Below, in pieces: positions 28,306 through 37,218 of a stretch of 64,000 nucleotides of DNA. Source of the DNA: Polaribacter marinus (lineage in GTDB: Bacteria; Bacteroidota; Bacteroidia; Flavobacteriales; Flavobacteriaceae); NCBI RefSeq assembly GCF_022662535.1, contig NZ_JAKQYM010000005.1:62001-126000 (forward strand). The letters are read 5' to 3'. Made by a program: the position numbers and the translations under genes. The notes below the pieces were generated by a model. That model saw nothing but the letters and a program-made list of their open reading frames with translations. It searched no databases and had not been told where the DNA came from. The number at the start of each line of letters is the position of its first letter. Position 1 is the first letter of the stretch.

Positions 28306-28980
28306 CTAGTTCTGCGTTAAATCACCAGTACAATAACCAGTACAATTAGAAGTACCCCATACTCCACAATCTCCATTATTAGTTTCACATTTATCAGGTT
28401 TACTACAATCATTATTATATCCTGTACATCCCCAAAAAGAAGGTGTACAATTACAGTTATCTTGCTCTCCTCCTCTAGCTTCAAGTTTATCTTCTTTCGA
28501 TACAAAATCATTTTCTACTAAATTAACATCTTTAATAGTAAAAAATGTATTGTGCACAAATTCTTTACTCCAATTAAATTTTTTGGCACCAAGAGTTACT
28601 TTCTTATCTAACTCTTCTGTAAACTCTTTAGAAATAGGTGACTTATAATCTATTTCTTTAAATGTTTCTGTAAACAATTTTAAAAAAACCTTTTCTTCTT
28701 TAGACAAATTCATTTTTAAAATATAATCAACTTTCTCTTGCCATATTTCCTTTTTCTTATTTGCGGGCATTATCCTTAATATAGCCTTTTGTTTTTTCTC
28801 AGAAAATAACTTAATATCATCTCTACTGTAATTTAAAATCTCTTTTTTATTGGTTTTTACCCAAGCATTTATTTTTGAATCATAAGAAAATTCATGATCA
28901 ACACTTTCACTACAACTAGTAAAAAATAGAGATAAAATAACCGTACAAATTAATCTACTAAAAAAAATTACTTTTTTCAT
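28306..28980 (-). CDS. Fulvocin C-related cysteine-rich precursor lipoprotein
   Basis: The 224-residue protein has a signal ending FFTSC (Cys23, probable lipidation), then a helical Lys/Glu-rich region (about 35-165) with no cysteine. After a Gly-Gly site (170-171, in EARGGEQ) comes a 53-residue tail holding eight cysteines (176, 178, 185, 192, 198, 205, 213, 217). Spacing and composition resemble the Myxococcus bacteriocin fulvocin C, a peptide of about 45 residues with four disulfides. It forms an operon with the membrane thioredoxin downstream. No dedicated transporter or immunity gene is adjacent, so toxin activity is unproven; a signalling or structural peptide is also possible. Confidence 0.78.
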   Translation of the reverse strand: MKKVIFFSRLICTVILSLFFTSCSESVDHEFSYDSKINAWVKTNKKEILNYSRDDIKLFSEKKQKAILRIMPANKKKEIWQEKVDYILKMNLSKEEKVFLKLFTETFKEIDYKSPISKEFTEELDKKVTLGAKKFNWSKEFVHNTFFTIKDVNLVENDFVSKEDKLEARGGEQDNCNCTPSFWGCTGYNNDCSKPDKCETNNGDCGVWGTSNCTGYCTGDLTQN

Positions 28981-29017
28981 AATAATTAAAATTAATAATA
29001 TTTATAGATTTGAAAAT

Positions 29018-29048
29018 AAAGAATAAGTGTTCATAGCATTTATAACAA
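29018..29048 (-). promoter_or_regulatory. Candidate promoter of the fulvocin-like operon
   Basis: On the minus strand TTG (29048-29046), 20 bases, then TATTCTTT (29025-29018), a weak match to TAnnTTTG. It lies about 40 bases before the start codon, and the ATA repeat ends 10 bases upstream of the TTG. Confidence 0.4.
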
Positions 29049-29057
29049 TTTTTCATG

Positions 29058-29084
29058 ATAATAATAATAATAATAATAATAATA
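29058..29084. repeat. ATA triplet microsatellite, nine copies
   Basis: Nine uninterrupted ATA units lie upstream of the fulvocin-like gene, reading TAT on its coding strand. The tract sits immediately behind the candidate -33 element, at roughly -44 to -70, where changes in copy number could alter promoter strength. It is non-coding. It is the longest pure triplet tract I noticed in the window. Confidence 0.9.
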
Positions 29085-29240
29085 GCTTCCTAATTATTCT
29101 AAAAATTATTTTACCCTACTTTTACTTAAACAGTTATATTTCAGTTTATAATTAAACATGTTTATAAAAAATAGTTATATATTTGCAGCTTCGATGAAAA
29201 CATCATTGATATACATAAAAATCATTTAAATAATATTGGA

Positions 29241-29510
29241 ATGTATTTAACTAAAGAAGTAAAAGAAAGTATCTTCGAAAAACACGGTAAAGGAAAAAAC
29301 GATACTGGTTCTTCAGAAGGGCAAATCGCGTTATTTACGCACAGAATTAACCATTTAACAGAACACTTAAAAAACAATCGTAAAGATTTTAATACAGAGC
29401 GTTCTTTAGTAATGATGGTTGGTAAACGTAGAAGTTTATTAGATTATCTAAAGAAATCAGATATTACAAGATATCGTGCGATAATTAAAGAATTAGGAAT
29501 TAGAAAGTAA
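29241..29510 (+). CDS. rpsO: 30S ribosomal protein S15
   Basis: The 89-residue uS15 protein binds 16S rRNA in the platform. It has the typical KHGKGKNDTGSSEGQIALFT start and the RRSLLDYLKKSDITRYRAIIKELGIRK end. The adjacent pnp gene is a classical neighbour. A TATATTTG -7 element lies at 29178-29185, about 56 bases before the ATG. A terminator-like hairpin separates it from pnp, so pnp may be read by partial readthrough or from its own start. Confidence 0.98.
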   Translation: MYLTKEVKESIFEKHGKGKNDTGSSEGQIALFTHRINHLTEHLKNNRKDFNTERSLVMMVGKRRSLLDYLKKSDITRYRAIIKELGIRK

Positions 29511-29520
29511 TTCTTACAAA

Positions 29521-29551
29521 AAGAGGCTCTATAAACGTGCCTCTTTTTTTT
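29521..29551 (+). terminator. Terminator between rpsO and pnp
   Basis: AAGAGGC (29521-29527) pairs with GCCTCTT (29539-29545) across an 11-base loop, followed by T8. The following leader (29552-29693) is unstructured and CAA-rich at about 29638-29669; no promoter is clear there. Confidence 0.75.
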
Positions 29552-29693
29552 ATTTAAAAAAGTATTTCATTCTGCCTAACAAACAGAACCTTAATAAAAA
29601 AATCAAAAATAGTAACAGCATTTTTGAATTTCCATTGCAACAACAGACAACAACACAACAACAAACAAATTAAAAATTTAGAATTAAAAATTT

Positions 29694-31934
29694 ATGATTC
29701 CAAAAGTATTTAGAGAGGTTATAGACCTTGGAGATGGAAGAACCATCTCATTAGAAACCGGTAAGTTAGCTAAACAAGCACACGGTTCAGTTGTTGTTCA
29801 AATGGGAAAAGCAATGTTATTATGTACAGTAGTTTCTAACTACAAACAATCTGATGTTGATTTTTTACCATTAACAGTAGATTATAGAGAAAAATTTGCC
29901 GCTGCAGGTAGATATCCTGGAGGTTTCTTTAAAAGAGAAGCAAGACCAAGTGATGGTGAAGTATTAACAATGCGTTTAGTAGACCGTGTTTTACGTCCTT
30001 TATTTCCAAAAGATTATCATGCAGAAGTACAAGTAATGATCCAATTAATGTCTCATGATGAAGATGTTATGCCAGATGCATTAGCAGGATTAGCAGCATC
30101 AGCAGCTATTCAATTATCTGATTTTCCTTTCGAATGCCCTATCTCTGAAGCAAGAGTAGGTCGTATAAACGGAGAATTTGTAATCAACCCGAACAGAGCA
30201 CAATTAGCAGAATCTGACATCGACATGATGATTGGAGCTTCTGCAGACTCTGTAATGATGGTGGAAGGTGAAATGGATGAAATTTCTGAAGAAGAAATGG
30301 CAGATGCAATTAAGTTTGCGCATGAAGCTATTAAAGTTCAATGTGCCGCTCAAGTTCGTTTAGCAGAAGCTTTCGGAAAGAAAGAAACTAGAATATATGA
30401 AGGAGAAAGAGAAGATGAAGAATTGGCAGCAAAAATAAATGACTTTTGTTACGACAAATGTTATGCAATTGCTAAAAAAGGAACTTCTAAAGTAGAACGC
30501 ACCAATGCTTTTGCTGAAATAAAAGAAGAATTAAAAGCTTCATTTACAGAAGAAGAATTAGCTGATTACGGAGATTTAATTGGAAAATATTTCAACAAAT
30601 CTCAAAAAGCAGCTGTTAGAGAATTAACTTTAGCAGAAGGTTTACGTTTAGACGGACGTAAAACAACAGACATTAGACCAATTTGGTGTGAAGTAGATTA
30701 TTTACCATCTGTTCATGGTTCTTCAATCTTTACTCGTGGAGAAACGCAAGCATTAGCAACCGTAACTTTAGGAACTTCTAGAGATGCAAATAAAATAGAC
30801 ATGCCATCTCATGAAGGTGAAGAAAATTTCTATTTACATTATAACTTCCCTCCTTTTTGTACAGGTGAAGCTAGACCATTAAGAGGAACGTCTCGTAGAG
30901 AAGTTGGTCATGGTAACTTAGCACAACGTGGATTAAAAGGAATGATTCCTGCTGACTGCCCTTACACAGTAAGAGTTGTATCTGAAGTATTAGAATCTAA
31001 CGGTTCTTCTTCAATGGCCACTGTTTGTGCTGGTACAATGGCATTGATGGATGCAGGTGTTCAAATGACAAGACCCGTTTCTGGTATTGCTATGGGATTA
31101 ATTTCTGATGGAGATCGTTACGCAGTTTTATCTGATATTTTAGGTGATGAAGATCATTTAGGAGATATGGACTTTAAAGTAACAGGTACTTCAGAAGGAA
31201 TCACGGCTTGTCAAATGGATATTAAAGTAAAAGGATTAAGCTACGAAATTTTAGTAAATGCACTAAAACAAGCTCGTGAAGGTCGTTTACATATCTTAGG
31301 AAAGTTAACAGACACAATTGCTTCTGCAAATGAAGAAGTTAAGGCACATGCACCTAAAATGGTTAACAGAAGAATACCTAATGAATTAATTGGTGCTTTT
31401 ATTGGACCAGGTGGTAAACATATCCAAGAATTACAGAAAGAAACAGAAACTACGATTGTAATTACTGAAGATCCTGTAACGGAAGAAGGAATTATTGAAA
31501 TATTAGGAACAAAACCAGAGGGAATTGAAGCAGTGATTGCTAAAATTGAATCAATGATGTTTAAACCTCAAGTTGGTAGTGTATACGAAGTTAAAGTAAT
31601 TAAAATGTTAGATTTTGGTGCTGTTGTAGAATATACAGAAGCCCCAGGAAACGAGGTTTTATTACACGTTAGCGAATTAGCTTGGGAACGTACAGACAAT
31701 GTTGCTGATGTTGTGAAAATGGGAGATATCTTAGACGTAAAATACTTTGGTTTAGATCCAAGAACTAGAAAAGAAAAAGTTTCTAGAAAAGCTATTTTAC
31801 CAAAACCAGAAGGTTTTGTAGAAAGACCTCCAAGAGACAATAATCGTGGAAGAGATAATAAAGGTAGAGATAATCGTGGACGTGATAACAGACGTGATGA
31901 TAGAAAACCTAGAGAACCAAGAAAAGAAGAATAA
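29694..31934 (+). CDS. pnp: Polyribonucleotide nucleotidyltransferase (PNPase)
   Basis: This 746-residue phosphorolytic 3'-5' exoribonuclease has two RNase PH-like domains (the second has RRREVGHG-type [18 protein letters not shown]), a KH domain ([14 protein letters not shown], about 570) and an S1 domain (about 626-700). It degrades mRNA, and its RNA-binding domains are complete. The C-terminal 40 residues (about 706-746) form an Arg/Gly/Asp/Asn-rich tail of RGRDN repeats, which is not part of the core enzyme and probably adds RNA binding. A terminator follows directly. Confidence 0.97.
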   Translation: MIPKVFREVIDLGDGRTISLETGKLAKQAHGSVVVQMGKAMLLCTVVSNYKQSDVDFLPLTVDYREKFAAAGRYPGGFFKREARPSDGEVLTMRLVDRVLRPLFPKDYHAEVQVMIQLMSHDEDVMPDALAGLAASAAIQLSDFPFECPISEARVGRINGEFVINPNRAQLAESDIDMMIGASADSVMMVEGEMDEISEEEMADAIKFAHEAIKVQCAAQVRLAEAFGKKETRIYEGEREDEELAAKINDFCYDKCYAIAKKGTSKVERTNAFAEIKEELKASFTEEELADYGDLIGKYFNKSQKAAVRELTLAEGLRLDGRKTTDIRPIWCEVDYLPSVHGSSIFTRGETQALATVTLGTSRDANKIDMPSHEGEENFYLHYNFPPFCTGEARPLRGTSRREVGHGNLAQRGLKGMIPADCPYTVRVVSEVLESNGSSSMATVCAGTMALMDAGVQMTRPVSGIAMGLISDGDRYAVLSDILGDEDHLGDMDFKVTGTSEGITACQMDIKVKGLSYEILVNALKQAREGRLHILGKLTDTIASANEEVKAHAPKMVNRRIPNELIGAFIGPGGKHIQELQKETETTIVITEDPVTEEGIIEILGTKPEGIEAVIAKIESMMFKPQVGSVYEVKVIKMLDFGAVVEYTEAPGNEVLLHVSELAWERTDNVADVVKMGDILDVKYFGLDPRTRKEKVSRKAILPKPEGFVERPPRDNNRGRDNKGRDNRGRDNRRDDRKPREPRKEE

Positions 31935-31955
31935 GTTCTTTTTTTAACATATATT

Positions 31956-31988
31956 AAAAATCGCCAAAATATTTTGGCGATTTTTTTT
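31956..31988 (+). terminator. pnp terminator
   Basis: A perfect palindrome, AAAAATCGCCAAAAT (31956-31970) with ATTTTGGCGATTTTT (31971-31985), followed by T residues. A TTG at 31974 opens a longer frame for the next gene but lies inside this hairpin. Confidence 0.9.
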
Positions 31989-32036
31989 GTTTATAGCTAT
32001 TTTATAAAATGCTTTTATTTTCTTTGTAGACATTTT

Positions 32037-33161
32037 ATGAAAATTCAACGCATCACATATTTATCTTTAGGAACCAATCAAGGAAACAAACTTGAAAACC
32101 TACAAAAAGCAATCAACCTTATTGATAATGAAGTTGGTGCTATCAAAAAAATATCTTCTATTTATAAAACAGCTTCTTGGGGATTTGAAGGAGATGATTT
32201 TTATAATATATGTATTAAAATATCAACTTATCAGCAACCTGAAACCTTAATAAATTCATTATTAAAAATAGAAAACGAATTAGGAAGACAAAGAAGCAAT
32301 ACTAAAGAATATCAAAATAGAAATATCGATATTGATATTTTATTATTTGATGATGAGATTATCTTTTCTAAAATGCTAATTGTACCTCATTCTAAAATGT
32401 TAGATCGAAAATTTGTGATGGTTCCTTTATCAGAAATTGCAGAAAACATTATTCATCCTATAGCAAAAAAACAAATAAAAGTTTGTCTACAAAACTGTAC
32501 AGATTCTTCAGAAATTCATAAAATTGAAGAGCAACTTGTTCGTCCAATTCCATTGTCAGAAAAATACAATTACATTGCTATAGAAGGAAATATAGGGGCA
32601 GGAAAAACTTCTTTAACAAAAATGATATCCGATGAGTTTAACGCTAAAATAGTATTAGAACGTTTTGCAGACAATCCGTTTTTACCAAAATTTTATGAAG
32701 ACAAAGAACGATATGCCTTTCCTTTAGAAATGAGCTTCCTAGCCGACAGGTATCAACAACTAAGCGATGATTTAGCACAATTCGACTTATTTAAGAACTT
32801 TATTGTTTCTGATTACTATATTTTTAAATCGTTAATTTTCGCACAAATCACTCTTCAAAAAGAAGAATATTTATTGTATAGAAAAATGTTTGATTTAATG
32901 TACAAAGAAATAACAAAACCAGACTTGTATGTTTATTTATATCAAAACACAGAACGATTACTAGAAAATATAAAAAATAGAGGAAGAGAATATGAACAAA
33001 ATATTCAAGCAGAGTATTTACAAAAAATTCATGATGGCTATAAAAACTTTATCAAAACAGAAAAAAATCTAAATATTTTATTAATAGATGTTTCTGAAAT
33101 TGATTTTGTAAAAAACAAAAAAGACTACAATTACATTATTAATAAAATAAAGCTAAATTGA
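32037..33161 (+). CDS. folK: Fused FolK (HPPK)-deoxynucleoside kinase
   Basis: This 374-residue two-domain enzyme has an N-terminal 6-hydroxymethyl-7,8-dihydropterin pyrophosphokinase (about 1-155; signature RNIDIDILLFDDE at 95-107) for folate synthesis. The C-terminal deoxynucleoside kinase (about 175-374) has P-loop GNIGAGKT (184-191), ERFADNPFL, the DRY motif (237-239) and the Arg-rich lid NRGREYEQ, and salvages deoxynucleosides. The ATG at 32037 is the real start. The fusion is known in Flavobacterium and Polaribacter, where the kinase half is reported to prefer deoxyadenosine. Confidence 0.92.
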   Translation: MKIQRITYLSLGTNQGNKLENLQKAINLIDNEVGAIKKISSIYKTASWGFEGDDFYNICIKISTYQQPETLINSLLKIENELGRQRSNTKEYQNRNIDIDILLFDDEIIFSKMLIVPHSKMLDRKFVMVPLSEIAENIIHPIAKKQIKVCLQNCTDSSEIHKIEEQLVRPIPLSEKYNYIAIEGNIGAGKTSLTKMISDEFNAKIVLERFADNPFLPKFYEDKERYAFPLEMSFLADRYQQLSDDLAQFDLFKNFIVSDYYIFKSLIFAQITLQKEEYLLYRKMFDLMYKEITKPDLYVYLYQNTERLLENIKNRGREYEQNIQAEYLQKIHDGYKNFIKTEKNLNILLIDVSEIDFVKNKKDYNYIINKIKLN

Positions 33162-33238
33162 AAAAAAAATTATATTTTTGCAAATTAAGAATATTCCCCA
33201 ACTATAATTAAATTTAAGACTACAATAAAATACACCTA

Positions 33239-34711
33239 ATGAGGAGAATTTTTTTATTGCTACTTATTTGTAGCTTCGCTATCCATAAATCTTTTGGGCA
33301 ATTCACCACAGATGAAATTACTTATGGTAATAGAATCGACTTAGAAAACAGTAATAGTTGGGCTGTTGCTGCTGGATTTAGTAACTTTATCATGCATGGA
33401 GACATGCGTTCTATAGGTACAAGTGATGACACAAACTATCTAAATTTTGGAGCATATGCTTATGTAGATAAAATGTTTAACCCATTATTAGGGTTAGAAT
33501 TAAAAGCTTCTTTTTCTAAAATATCTGGTGGAGCACAATATTTCTCTGACGTTTACGAACTTTTGTATGTTCCTAATACAGTTATTAGAGATGATATGAA
33601 ATTTGAAGGTGTAGCTTATGGTGCTGAATTAAACCTTATTTTTAGTTTTACCAATTTATATCAAAAAAATGCAAATAAGTGGAATGCCGCAGGTTACTTT
33701 GGTATAGGTTATCATCAATATAACTCTGCTTTATATCAAAAACTAGCAGATGGTTCTTATGAAAAACTTCCAGGAGCAGATTTTGGTACTAATCCTGCAA
33801 GAAATAGTGTTAGTCAAGCTAGTTCTATATACTTATCTGCACAATTAGGTGTTAAAAGAAGAATTAACAAACGTATTGACTTAGAGTTTAGAACTGGAAT
33901 GTACTTTAATTACGAAGATCATTTAGATGCAGCAATATCTAACAAGCAAGATTGGGAAACCTTTTTTGTAACAAGTTTAGGGGTAGTTGTTAAATTAGGA
34001 AAGAAAAAAGTATTTACCATTTGGGGTGATGAAAACAAAGGCGGTAAAGAATTTAAAGTTGTTGATACTGATAAGGATGGTGTAATGGATCAATTAGATA
34101 TTGAACCTAACACTCCTGCTGGCGTAATGGTATATGGAAATGGTAAAGCAGTAGATTCAGACAAAGACGGTTTAGCCGACTACAAAGACAAATGTCCTTT
34201 AGAGTACGGACCAATATCTAACGAAGGTTGTCCACTGAATATAGATTCTGATGGAGATGGCGTAATGGATGGAAAAGATTTATGCCCAACAACTCCTGGT
34301 ACTATAGAGAATAGAGGTTGTCCTAAACAAGAAGCTGCAAAACCAGATAATATCAATCAACAAATTGCATTGCTTGCTACAAGTATTTATTTTGATACAA
34401 ATAGTGATAAAATTAAAAGTATTTCTCTTTCAAATATAGATAAGATTGTATCCTTAATGAAAAAAGTACCAAATGTTAAGTTTGTTATTGAAGGTCATAC
34501 AGATAATAGAAATAGTGATCGATACAACTTATACCTATCTCAAAGAAGAGCAGCAAGTGTAAGAAAGTATATGATTAGACAAGGTATCCCTGCCGATAGA
34601 TTACAATCTAAAGGTTATGGAGAATCTAGACCAAAATTCTCTAATGAGAATGCTGGTGGAAGACAATTAAATAGAAGGGTAGAAATTACTCCTGTAGATT
34701 CTTTTGATTAA
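33239..34711 (+). CDS. OmpA-family outer-membrane protein with TSP type 3 repeats
   Basis: The 490-residue protein has a signal peptide (about 1-20, ending SFGQ) and an N-terminal barrel domain (about 22-260). Calcium-type thrombospondin-3 repeats (DTDKDGVMD, DSDKDGLAD and DSDGDGVMD, about 275-364) follow. A C-terminal OmpA peptidoglycan-binding domain (about 377-487) has VIEGHTDNRNSDRYNLYLSQ and NRRVEI. It anchors the outer membrane to the cell wall. The barrel is of the kind often seen in flavobacterial major OmpA proteins. Confidence 0.93.
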   Translation: MRRIFLLLLICSFAIHKSFGQFTTDEITYGNRIDLENSNSWAVAAGFSNFIMHGDMRSIGTSDDTNYLNFGAYAYVDKMFNPLLGLELKASFSKISGGAQYFSDVYELLYVPNTVIRDDMKFEGVAYGAELNLIFSFTNLYQKNANKWNAAGYFGIGYHQYNSALYQKLADGSYEKLPGADFGTNPARNSVSQASSIYLSAQLGVKRRINKRIDLEFRTGMYFNYEDHLDAAISNKQDWETFFVTSLGVVVKLGKKKVFTIWGDENKGGKEFKVVDTDKDGVMDQLDIEPNTPAGVMVYGNGKAVDSDKDGLADYKDKCPLEYGPISNEGCPLNIDSDGDGVMDGKDLCPTTPGTIENRGCPKQEAAKPDNINQQIALLATSIYFDTNSDKIKSISLSNIDKIVSLMKKVPNVKFVIEGHTDNRNSDRYNLYLSQRRAASVRKYMIRQGIPADRLQSKGYGESRPKFSNENAGGRQLNRRVEITPVDSFD

Positions 34712-34733
34712 AGAATTCGATAAACATCAAATA

Positions 34734-34765
34734 AAAAAGCGATAACTTAAAAGTTATCGCTTTTT
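34734..34765. terminator. Bidirectional terminator of the OmpA gene and gldC
   Basis: AAGCGATAACTT (about 34737-34748) pairs with AAGTTATCGCTT (34751-34762), flanked by A-run and T-run, serving both convergent genes. Confidence 0.85.
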
Positions 34766-34788
34766 CTTTTTTGAAAGAAGATTCTTTC

Positions 34789-35124
34789 TTATTTTTTTAG
34801 TTCTAATTTTTCTGCAAAATAGTCACAAAAATCTCTCATTGTTGCAGCCATTTTAGTGTCATCTGTCGCTCGTTCAAAGGTATCTGCCATAGATACTAAT
34901 GTTTGATGATAAAACTGCTTCATTTCATCTACAGGCATGTCTTTTGTCCATAAATCCATACGTAAAGTATCTTTCTTTTTATGATCCCAAACAGAAATCA
35001 TAATTGCTTTAGAAGCTTCATGATCTATTCCTCCATCTTTTGCTGTCCAAGAAATTTCTTCTGGGACTTTATTCTCATCTAAACCTATTTTAAATTCTAT
35101 ATCTGAATTATGTTTAATAGCCAT
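34789..35124 (-). CDS. gldC: Gliding motility protein GldC
   Basis: The 111-residue cytoplasmic protein has the GldC pattern: NSDIEFKIGLDENKVPEEI near the start, the central ISWTAKDGG and the MATMRDFCDYFAEKLELKK-type end. GldC is associated with gliding and type IX secretion in Flavobacterium, though its exact biochemical role is unclear. It overlaps gldB by one base (TAATG), so translation is coupled. Confidence 0.93.
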   Translation of the reverse strand: MAIKHNSDIEFKIGLDENKVPEEISWTAKDGGIDHEASKAIMISVWDHKKKDTLRMDLWTKDMPVDEMKQFYHQTLVSMADTFERATDDTKMAATMRDFCDYFAEKLELKK

Positions 35125-36083
35125 TATTTTTTGGGTTTATATTTAGATTCATTCAATAAATCTAATTCGTTCTTTTTTAATAATTCCTGCAAAGATACAT
35201 CATTATGACTCATGTAACTCTTTACAATTTGCCATCCAACCCAAACACCAATTTCTCCAGGTGATAGATTATCTTGTTCCATATAAAATTTTGAAAAAGG
35301 GGCCTTTTCTAAGAACCTTTTATTCAATTTTGTATCTGTACTAAATAAGAGTTTTTTATCCATAAAATACATCCATATCTCTTCTTCATTAGCTTCTGCC
35401 CAAGCTAACTTATCCTTTTCATAACCAATTTTTTCTTTATCTGAAATTTTTGGCAAATACAAGTCTAATAAATACATCTTTTTTCCTTCATGTATCATCT
35501 TACTTACAAAACTTCTATTGTAAGTAGGTGGTAATTGCTTACTAATAATAGCATTTGCAACATCAACAACAATATGCTCTTTGGTATTATTTTCTTTAAT
35601 GTATTTAGGGTAATCTCCATAAAACTTATGCGCTTTTCCTAAATACACATCTAAAGAAATCAGCAACAAACTATCTGCGTAAATTACCCTACTATCATAA
35701 TCTATATTTGATAAGATAGTAACTACTTTTGGAGTTATAAATTTAGGATTGTAATATTTAACATGTTTAAAAAGAGAAACTAATTGGTCTTTAGTTGTTG
35801 TAAAATCTTTATATATTTTTTGAGTTTCGGCAAATAACTCTTGCTCATCTTTATCATTGATTTTAGCTAATGATAAACTATCTATAAACTCTTTAGGGAA
35901 TAAAAAAGGATATTTATTTTTTATTCTTGGCAAAGTTTCTGCTGATGCATTATAAAAATCAACCTCAAATCTATTTACTTCTAAATTTACATTTGTATTA
36001 GATAGATCAACTGTTTTTACATTATTTTTTTTACACGAATAGAAACTAAAGAAAACTATTAAAACTCTTAGAAAAAACCTCAT
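35124..36083 (-). CDS. gldB: Gliding motility lipoprotein GldB
   Basis: The 319-residue lipoprotein has a short signal ending FYSC (Cys17). The family stretches include FKNKYPFLFPKEF-like RIKNKYPFLFPKEF, YDSRVIYADSLLLISLDVYLG and PGEIGVWVGWQIVKSYM. Residues that look like a zinc-protease fold (KMIHEGKKMYL) occur as in other GldB/DUF2268-like proteins, but activity is not established. It heads the gldBC pair and diverges from nadE. Confidence 0.93.
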   Translation of the reverse strand: MRFFLRVLIVFFSFYSCKKNNVKTVDLSNTNVNLEVNRFEVDFYNASAETLPRIKNKYPFLFPKEFIDSLSLAKINDKDEQELFAETQKIYKDFTTTKDQLVSLFKHVKYYNPKFITPKVVTILSNIDYDSRVIYADSLLLISLDVYLGKAHKFYGDYPKYIKENNTKEHIVVDVANAIISKQLPPTYNRSFVSKMIHEGKKMYLLDLYLPKISDKEKIGYEKDKLAWAEANEEEIWMYFMDKKLLFSTDTKLNKRFLEKAPFSKFYMEQDNLSPGEIGVWVGWQIVKSYMSHNDVSLQELLKKNELDLLNESKYKPKK

Positions 36084-36142
36084 AAACTTTGTATATTGCT
36101 ATTAGAATTACAAAACGATAAAAATACTAAAATAGTTTATTA

Positions 36143-36931
36143 ATGAAGACTAAAAAAGTTGCAGAACATATAATCAATTGGTTAAAAGAATATGCAAAAA
36201 ATGCAAAAGTTAAAGGATTTGTAGTAGGTGTATCTGGAGGAATAGATTCTGCTTTAACTTCTACTCTTTGTGCAGAAACTGGATTTCCTACTTTATGTGT
36301 AGAAATGCCAATTCATCAAGCTGAAAGTCAAGTTACAAGAGCAGAAGAACATATTACTCAATTAAAAAATCGTTTTAAAAATGTTTCTGAAGTTAGAGTA
36401 GATCTAACTACTACTTTTGATGGTTTTAAAAATGTAGTCCCTAATGTTGCATCTTCTTCAAAAGTAGATTTGTCGTTAGCAAACACAAGAGCAAGGTTAA
36501 GAATGACCACTTTATACTACTTTGCTGGTTTACATGGTTATTTAGTTGCTGGCACGGGAAATAAAGTAGAAGATTTTGGAGTTGGTTTTTACACAAAATA
36601 TGGTGATGGTGGTGTAGATTTAAGTCCAATTGCAGATTTAATGAAATCTGAAGTTTATGAATTAGCAGCTTACTTAAAGGTACCTAATTCTATACAAAAA
36701 GCCCAACCAACAGATGGACTATTTGGGGATAGCAGAACTGATGAAGACCAAATTGGTGCTTCTTATGACGAATTAGAATGGGCGATGAAAATGCAAGAAA
36801 AAGAAAAAACAGAAGCAGATTTTTCGGGTAGAGATAAAGAAGTTTTTAAGATTTACTCAAGATTAAATAAAATCAATCAACATAAAATGATTCCAATTCC
36901 TGTTTGTGAAATTCCACACGAAATAAAATAA
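36143..36931 (+). CDS. nadE: NH3-dependent NAD+ synthetase
   Basis: The 262-residue enzyme amidates nicotinate adenine dinucleotide to NAD+. The ATP-pyrophosphatase P-loop SGGIDS (31-36) and VEDFGVGFYTKYGDGGVDLSPI (the NAD synthetase signature) are present. There is no glutaminase domain, so it uses ammonia. It is divergent from gldB, a gene pair order seen in other flavobacteria. A terminator follows at 36951. Confidence 0.96.
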   Translation: MKTKKVAEHIINWLKEYAKNAKVKGFVVGVSGGIDSALTSTLCAETGFPTLCVEMPIHQAESQVTRAEEHITQLKNRFKNVSEVRVDLTTTFDGFKNVVPNVASSSKVDLSLANTRARLRMTTLYYFAGLHGYLVAGTGNKVEDFGVGFYTKYGDGGVDLSPIADLMKSEVYELAAYLKVPNSIQKAQPTDGLFGDSRTDEDQIGASYDELEWAMKMQEKEKTEADFSGRDKEVFKIYSRLNKINQHKMIPIPVCEIPHEIK

Positions 36932-36950
36932 AACTTATTTTTTTAACCCA

Positions 36951-36986
36951 AAAAGCCTTATTGCATCTAAGTAATAAGGCTTTTTT
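36951..36986 (+). terminator. nadE terminator
   Basis: AAAAGCCTTATT (36951-36962) pairs with AATAAGGCTTTT (36973-36984) across a 10-base loop, then T. Confidence 0.85.
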
Positions 36987-37000
36987 GGATTATTATTATT

Positions 37001-37132
37001 TTATAATAAATTAGCAGCTATCATCATTTTTTTAATTCTCATATAGGCTTTTTTCTTGGAGCCTTTCGATATTTCAAATGGTAATAAAACAAATAACTGA
37101 ACTATTTTTAAAAGTTGCAATAATTTTTTCAT
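37001..37132 (-). CDS. Small ORF, 43 residues, unknown
   Basis: A minus-strand ORF starting ATG at 37132 encodes 43 residues: an N-terminal hydrophobic segment (LLQLLKIVQLFVLLPFEIS) followed by a strongly basic stretch (KGSKKKAYMRIKKM) and a short hydrophobic end. The Lys/Leu pattern looks like a membrane-inserted small protein rather than noise, and it fills an otherwise empty gap between nadE and dnaG. I recognise no family, no clear promoter was found, and it is short, so it may not be expressed. Confidence 0.35.
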   Translation of the reverse strand: MKKLLQLLKIVQLFVLLPFEISKGSKKKAYMRIKKMMIAANLL

Positions 37133-37218
37133 AGTAATTGTTTTTCTTTTTAGCAATCGCAATATACAAAAAAGTAATAATAAAAGAGGGCAATACCCTA
37201 TTTTACAATTTAATAACT

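Noticed and set aside
29058-29084. ATA tract as a CRISPR or coding repeat
   Set aside because: No spacers and no reading frame; it is a simple microsatellite.
31974-32036. TTG start extending the FolK-dNK frame
   Set aside because: It lies inside the pnp terminator and adds a hydrophobic stretch not seen in HPPK proteins.
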